From an uncultured Collinsella sp. (lineage in GTDB: Bacteria; Actinomycetota; Coriobacteriia; Coriobacteriales; Coriobacteriaceae), in the NCBI GenBank assembly GCA_900545835.1, contig URBB01000016.1, positions 1-24,932 of the forward strand: a stretch of DNA of 24,932 nucleotides, in the 5' to 3' direction. Positions 22,656 to 24,932 of this stretch are shown here, one piece after another; within the stretch, counting starts at the first letter, position 1, and each line of letters starts with the position of its first letter. The position numbers and the translations under genes are program-made. The notes beneath the pieces were generated by a model. That model was not told where the DNA came from. It made no database searches and worked only from the letters and a program-made list of their open reading frames with translations.

Positions 22656-23664
22656 ACTCGTGCACCGTCCTTTCAATGAGGTGGTTCCACGCCTGTTTGA
22701 GCGATTTGGGGGCCACGGGCCTCATGCCGTCCATGGCGTGGGCCATGCAAAATGAGGCGCCGGCTTCAAGATCGCGCACGTCAACGGTCCAGGTCCATCC
22801 CACATCGGTGTGTACGAGCTCACCTCGCCCACGCGTGAGACCGTTGATCATATCGATCTGCGTCTGAGGGGCGAATGAGAACGTGGCTGCAACGGGCGGT
22901 CGGTCGGCAAAATCGAATTCAAAGAACAGGTAGTCGCTGAGGTTGAAGTCCGCGGGGATGACGTAGGCCTTCGAAGGACGCCAAGCGCGAACGATACGGT
23001 CGCAGCGGAATGTCCTGATGTCGTCGGTGACGTTGTCGAGGCCGCAGAAGTAAGCCACGCCCTCGCGCTCGAACATGCCGTAGACGCAGACGGTACGTTC
23101 TCTCTGCTCGCCGCGTCCGTTCTGATATAAAAATCGCAGCGCGCATCGCTCGGCAAAGGCGCTCCAAACCGCATCGACGGTGGGAGAGCGGCTGATCGGC
23201 GCCTCGTCTACCGTCGTCCTGCCGGTGAGATAGGCAATCTTGGAGCGAATATCGGCAAGCGGTGCGGCAAAAGTGGATGAGCCGGCCGCTAGTGTCTGGT
23301 CGATGGCGTTGAGCAGGATATCGGCGTCGTCTGCGGTAATGAGGCCGCCTGCCGCAAACGTGTGCTCGCGGTCGATTGTCCACGAGCTTTCCTCGGTCTC
23401 CTGCGCGCCGGTGGGGCGAACCTCCTTGATTAAGATGCCGCGTTCGAGCAGCTTGTCACGATCGCGTCGAAACTTGCGCTTATCCGAGTCGATATTGCCC
23501 GAGCCATATCCCAGGTCAGAATCCAAGACGATCTGCTCGGTCGTCAGCGGTTCGGGGGAGCTATTGAGCACAAAGAAAAGATTGAGGATGCGCTGAGCCG
23601 TTTTATCGAAACTGGGCTCCGAATTTCCCTTTTTAATTGTCTCGGTCGTGTCGCTTGCCGTCAT
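22642..23664 (-). CDS. WYL-domain transcriptional regulator, PafB-like
   Basis: This 340-residue protein has an N-terminal winged helix (about 20-90, with KRKFRRDRDKLLERGILI), a linker and a WYL domain (about 175-240, VAYFCGLD, then RTFRCDRIVRAW), and a C-terminal extension. The NIDSDKRKFRRDRDKL segment resembles the corresponding SDEAFSRMFERDKNEL part of mycobacterial PafB. Order (PafB-like then PafC-like), sizes and overlap match pafBC operons. No pafA or proteasome gene is nearby. GAGGA lies 4 nt before the ATG. Confidence 0.85.
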   Translation of the reverse strand: MTASDTTETIKKGNSEPSFDKTAQRILNLFFVLNSSPEPLTTEQIVLDSDLGYGSGNIDSDKRKFRRDRDKLLERGILIKEVRPTGAQETEESSWTIDREHTFAAGGLITADDADILLNAIDQTLAAGSSTFAAPLADIRSKIAYLTGRTTVDEAPISRSPTVDAVWSAFAERCALRFLYQNGRGEQRERTVCVYGMFEREGVAYFCGLDNVTDDIRTFRCDRIVRAWRPSKAYVIPADFNLSDYLFFEFDFADRPPVAATFSFAPQTQIDMINGLTRGRGELVHTDVGWTWTVDVRDLEAGASFCMAHAMDGMRPVAPKSLKQAWNHLIERTVHEYARA

Positions 23665-23862
23665 AGAGTCCTCGCATGAGAAGGTGGTTTGCTGCCATGA
23701 TTTTAGTCCGATATGGAGATTAGGCTATATCCTTGTCCGCTCGGGGCGTTAAGATGGCCCGAATTCGGTCGTTTGCGCTCGCTCGGGGTATACTTTCGAC
23801 TATATACGGTTCTAATGTGCATGCATTGGGCCTATTTGTCGGATTATGGATGTGGAGCGCAC
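23665..23862. promoter_or_regulatory. Divergent intergenic region between WYL pair and M28-like gene
   Basis: This 198-bp gap must hold promoters for both directions. TATACT at 23789-23794 is a plausible plus-strand -10 without a clear -35. TTGTCCG (23733-23739) and TAAGAT (23750-23755) have the spacing of a RecA-NDp (PafBC-type) promoter but with mismatches. No gene is visible. Confidence 0.4.
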
Positions 23863-24932
23863 ATGGCGAACACCCAGAACTATATTAACCACCTGCTGCA
23901 GAACACCGGCATTACGCCGGCATGCAGCGAAGAAGAGCGCTTGGCTGCCGAAGATATCGCTCAGATCTTCCGCAACCACGGCTTTGACCCCGAGGTTCAG
24001 GAGTTCAATGCCCCGGCGCCCAGTAGGTTGGCATTTGCCGTTACCGGTATTCTTGCGTTTGCCGGCACCCTGCTGATGGGCATCGGCGGCGGTATCGGCT
24101 TGGTCGGCACCTTGCTGGCCATTGTCGGTGCCGTTCTTTACGTGCTCGAGCGCACGGGCCACCCCGTGGTTTCGCGCCTGGGCAAGACGGGCGTGAGCCA
24201 AAATGTCATCGCCTACCACAAGGCCTCGGGCCCGCTCGCGTCCCCGCGTAACCGCCCGGTGGTCGTTGTCGCACACTACGACTCTCCCCGTGCTGAGCTG
24301 CTCGCCCGCGAGCCTTATGCTTCGTATCGTGCGCTCATCGCCAAGCTGTTGCCCGTTGCCACGGTTGCCCCCGCTGCCGTTGCCATCCTGCGTATTCTGC
24401 CGCTCCCCGGCGCGCTCAAGGTTCTGCTGTGGATTGTCGCGATTCTCGCTTCCCTCGTTGCACTCGCCAACGCGGTAAACATCATCTCTAACCGCCACAT
24501 TCTTCCCTATACGTCTGGCGCGGTGTGCAACAAGTCTTCTGTCGCCGCTATGCTCGGCGTTATGGACAACGTTGCTCCCTTCCAGGGCGAAAACGAGTTT
24601 CCCGACGATGTTCCGTTCGATACCTATTTTGGGGAGCAGAAGCGTCGTGCCGAGGAAATGGCGCGCGCAGCGGCGGAATATGCCGCGGCCCAGCAGCAAA
24701 ACGACTACGGCAACACCATCGAGTATGAAGAGCCTACCTACGCCGAGGACGAATTCGGTCAGCCGATTGCTCCCGACGCTCAGACCGAGCCCGAACAGGG
24801 TGAGGCTTTCGACGAGCAAATCGAGGGCTTTGAGGGTGCGTCTGCCGACGAGACGCTGATCGGCGCTATCGTGCCCGAGGATCAGAATCAGGCTGCCCAA
24901 GCCGAAGAGTTCAATGACGAGGTTCCCGCTGC
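23863..24932 (+). CDS. Multi-pass membrane M28-peptidase-like protein, partial (3' end outside window)
   Basis: The frame runs open for 356 codons to the window edge. A soluble N-terminus leads to two membrane helices (about 56-94). VVVVAHYDSPRA follows, with the His138-x-Asp140 pair of M28 zinc aminopeptidases, then two more helices (about 157-182 and 186-206). The segment GAVCNKSSVAAMLGVMD (219-235) aligns with the M28 GANDNASGVAALLE motif, but Cys replaces the metal-bridging Asp. Residues about 245-356 are acidic, Gln/Glu/Ala-rich and look disordered, unlike a normal peptidase. Other metal ligands would lie beyond the window. The start is the ATG after GGAG (5-nt gap). A degenerate or non-peptidase role is possible. 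Confidence 0.75.
   Translation, partial: MANTQNYINHLLQNTGITPACSEEERLAAEDIAQIFRNHGFDPEVQEFNAPAPSRLAFAVTGILAFAGTLLMGIGGGIGLVGTLLAIVGAVLYVLERTGHPVVSRLGKTGVSQNVIAYHKASGPLASPRNRPVVVVAHYDSPRAELLAREPYASYRALIAKLLPVATVAPAAVAILRILPLPGALKVLLWIVAILASLVALANAVNIISNRHILPYTSGAVCNKSSVAAMLGVMDNVAPFQGENEFPDDVPFDTYFGEQKRRAEEMARAAAEYAAAQQQNDYGNTIEYEEPTYAEDEFGQPIAPDAQTEPEQGEAFDEQIEGFEGASADETLIGAIVPEDQNQAAQAEEFNDEVPA

Overview
The window looks like the chromosomal replication-origin region of a high-GC Gram-positive bacterium. It is most consistent with an actinobacterium of the class Coriobacteriia (Collinsella-like). This rests on the order dnaA-dnaN-recF-DUF721/dciA-gyrB-gyrA, no mnmE/mnmG next to rsmG-parA-parB, a tandem PafB/PafC-like WYL pair and generally GC-rich coding sequence. 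The genus is an inference; no 16S gene is present.

Left arm (about 101-11165, all minus strand). In transcription order this arm holds a GHKL-type ATPase with a Gln/Tyr/Pro-rich linker and a C-terminal winged helix, then dnaA 15 bp behind it. Next come a non-coding origin segment, dnaN, recF and a DciA-like gene, then a strong terminator, then gyrB, gyrA and another terminator. The non-coding segments 11166-11450 and 7835-8072 carry repeated TTTTCAACA-like DnaA-box candidates. The first also holds a 10-bp phased TTTTC array, and the second an AT-rich tract with DnaA-trio-like triplets. Together they look like a bipartite oriC.

Right arm (about 11409-16620, plus strand). A near-consensus promoter drives rpmH-rnpA-yidD-yidC-jag, closed by a perfect 10-bp stem terminator. 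A visibly more AT-rich block follows: rsmG, three perfect parS sites exactly 39 bp apart, parA, parB and a small membrane-anchored protein, then a terminator. Genes on both arms point away from 11166-11450, as expected for replication running outward from there.

Beyond the origin (16666-24932). rlmN is on the minus strand with its own terminator. Divergent from it is a two-gene unit, ddl (D-Ala-D-Ala ligase) overlapping a DnaQ-exonuclease/DinG-helicase fusion. That unit meets, tail to tail and with overlapping stop codons, a minus-strand pair of WYL-domain regulators resembling PafB and PafC. The window ends inside a plus-strand gene for a multi-pass membrane M28-peptidase-like protein with an acidic insertion.

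Most of this is core replication, segregation, ribosome and membrane-insertion machinery. The unusual parts are the GHKL/winged-helix gene in the dnaA operon, the apparent shift of the DnaA box and of the DnaA residues that read it, the phased array, the exonuclease/Fe-S helicase hybrid, and the odd M28-like protein.
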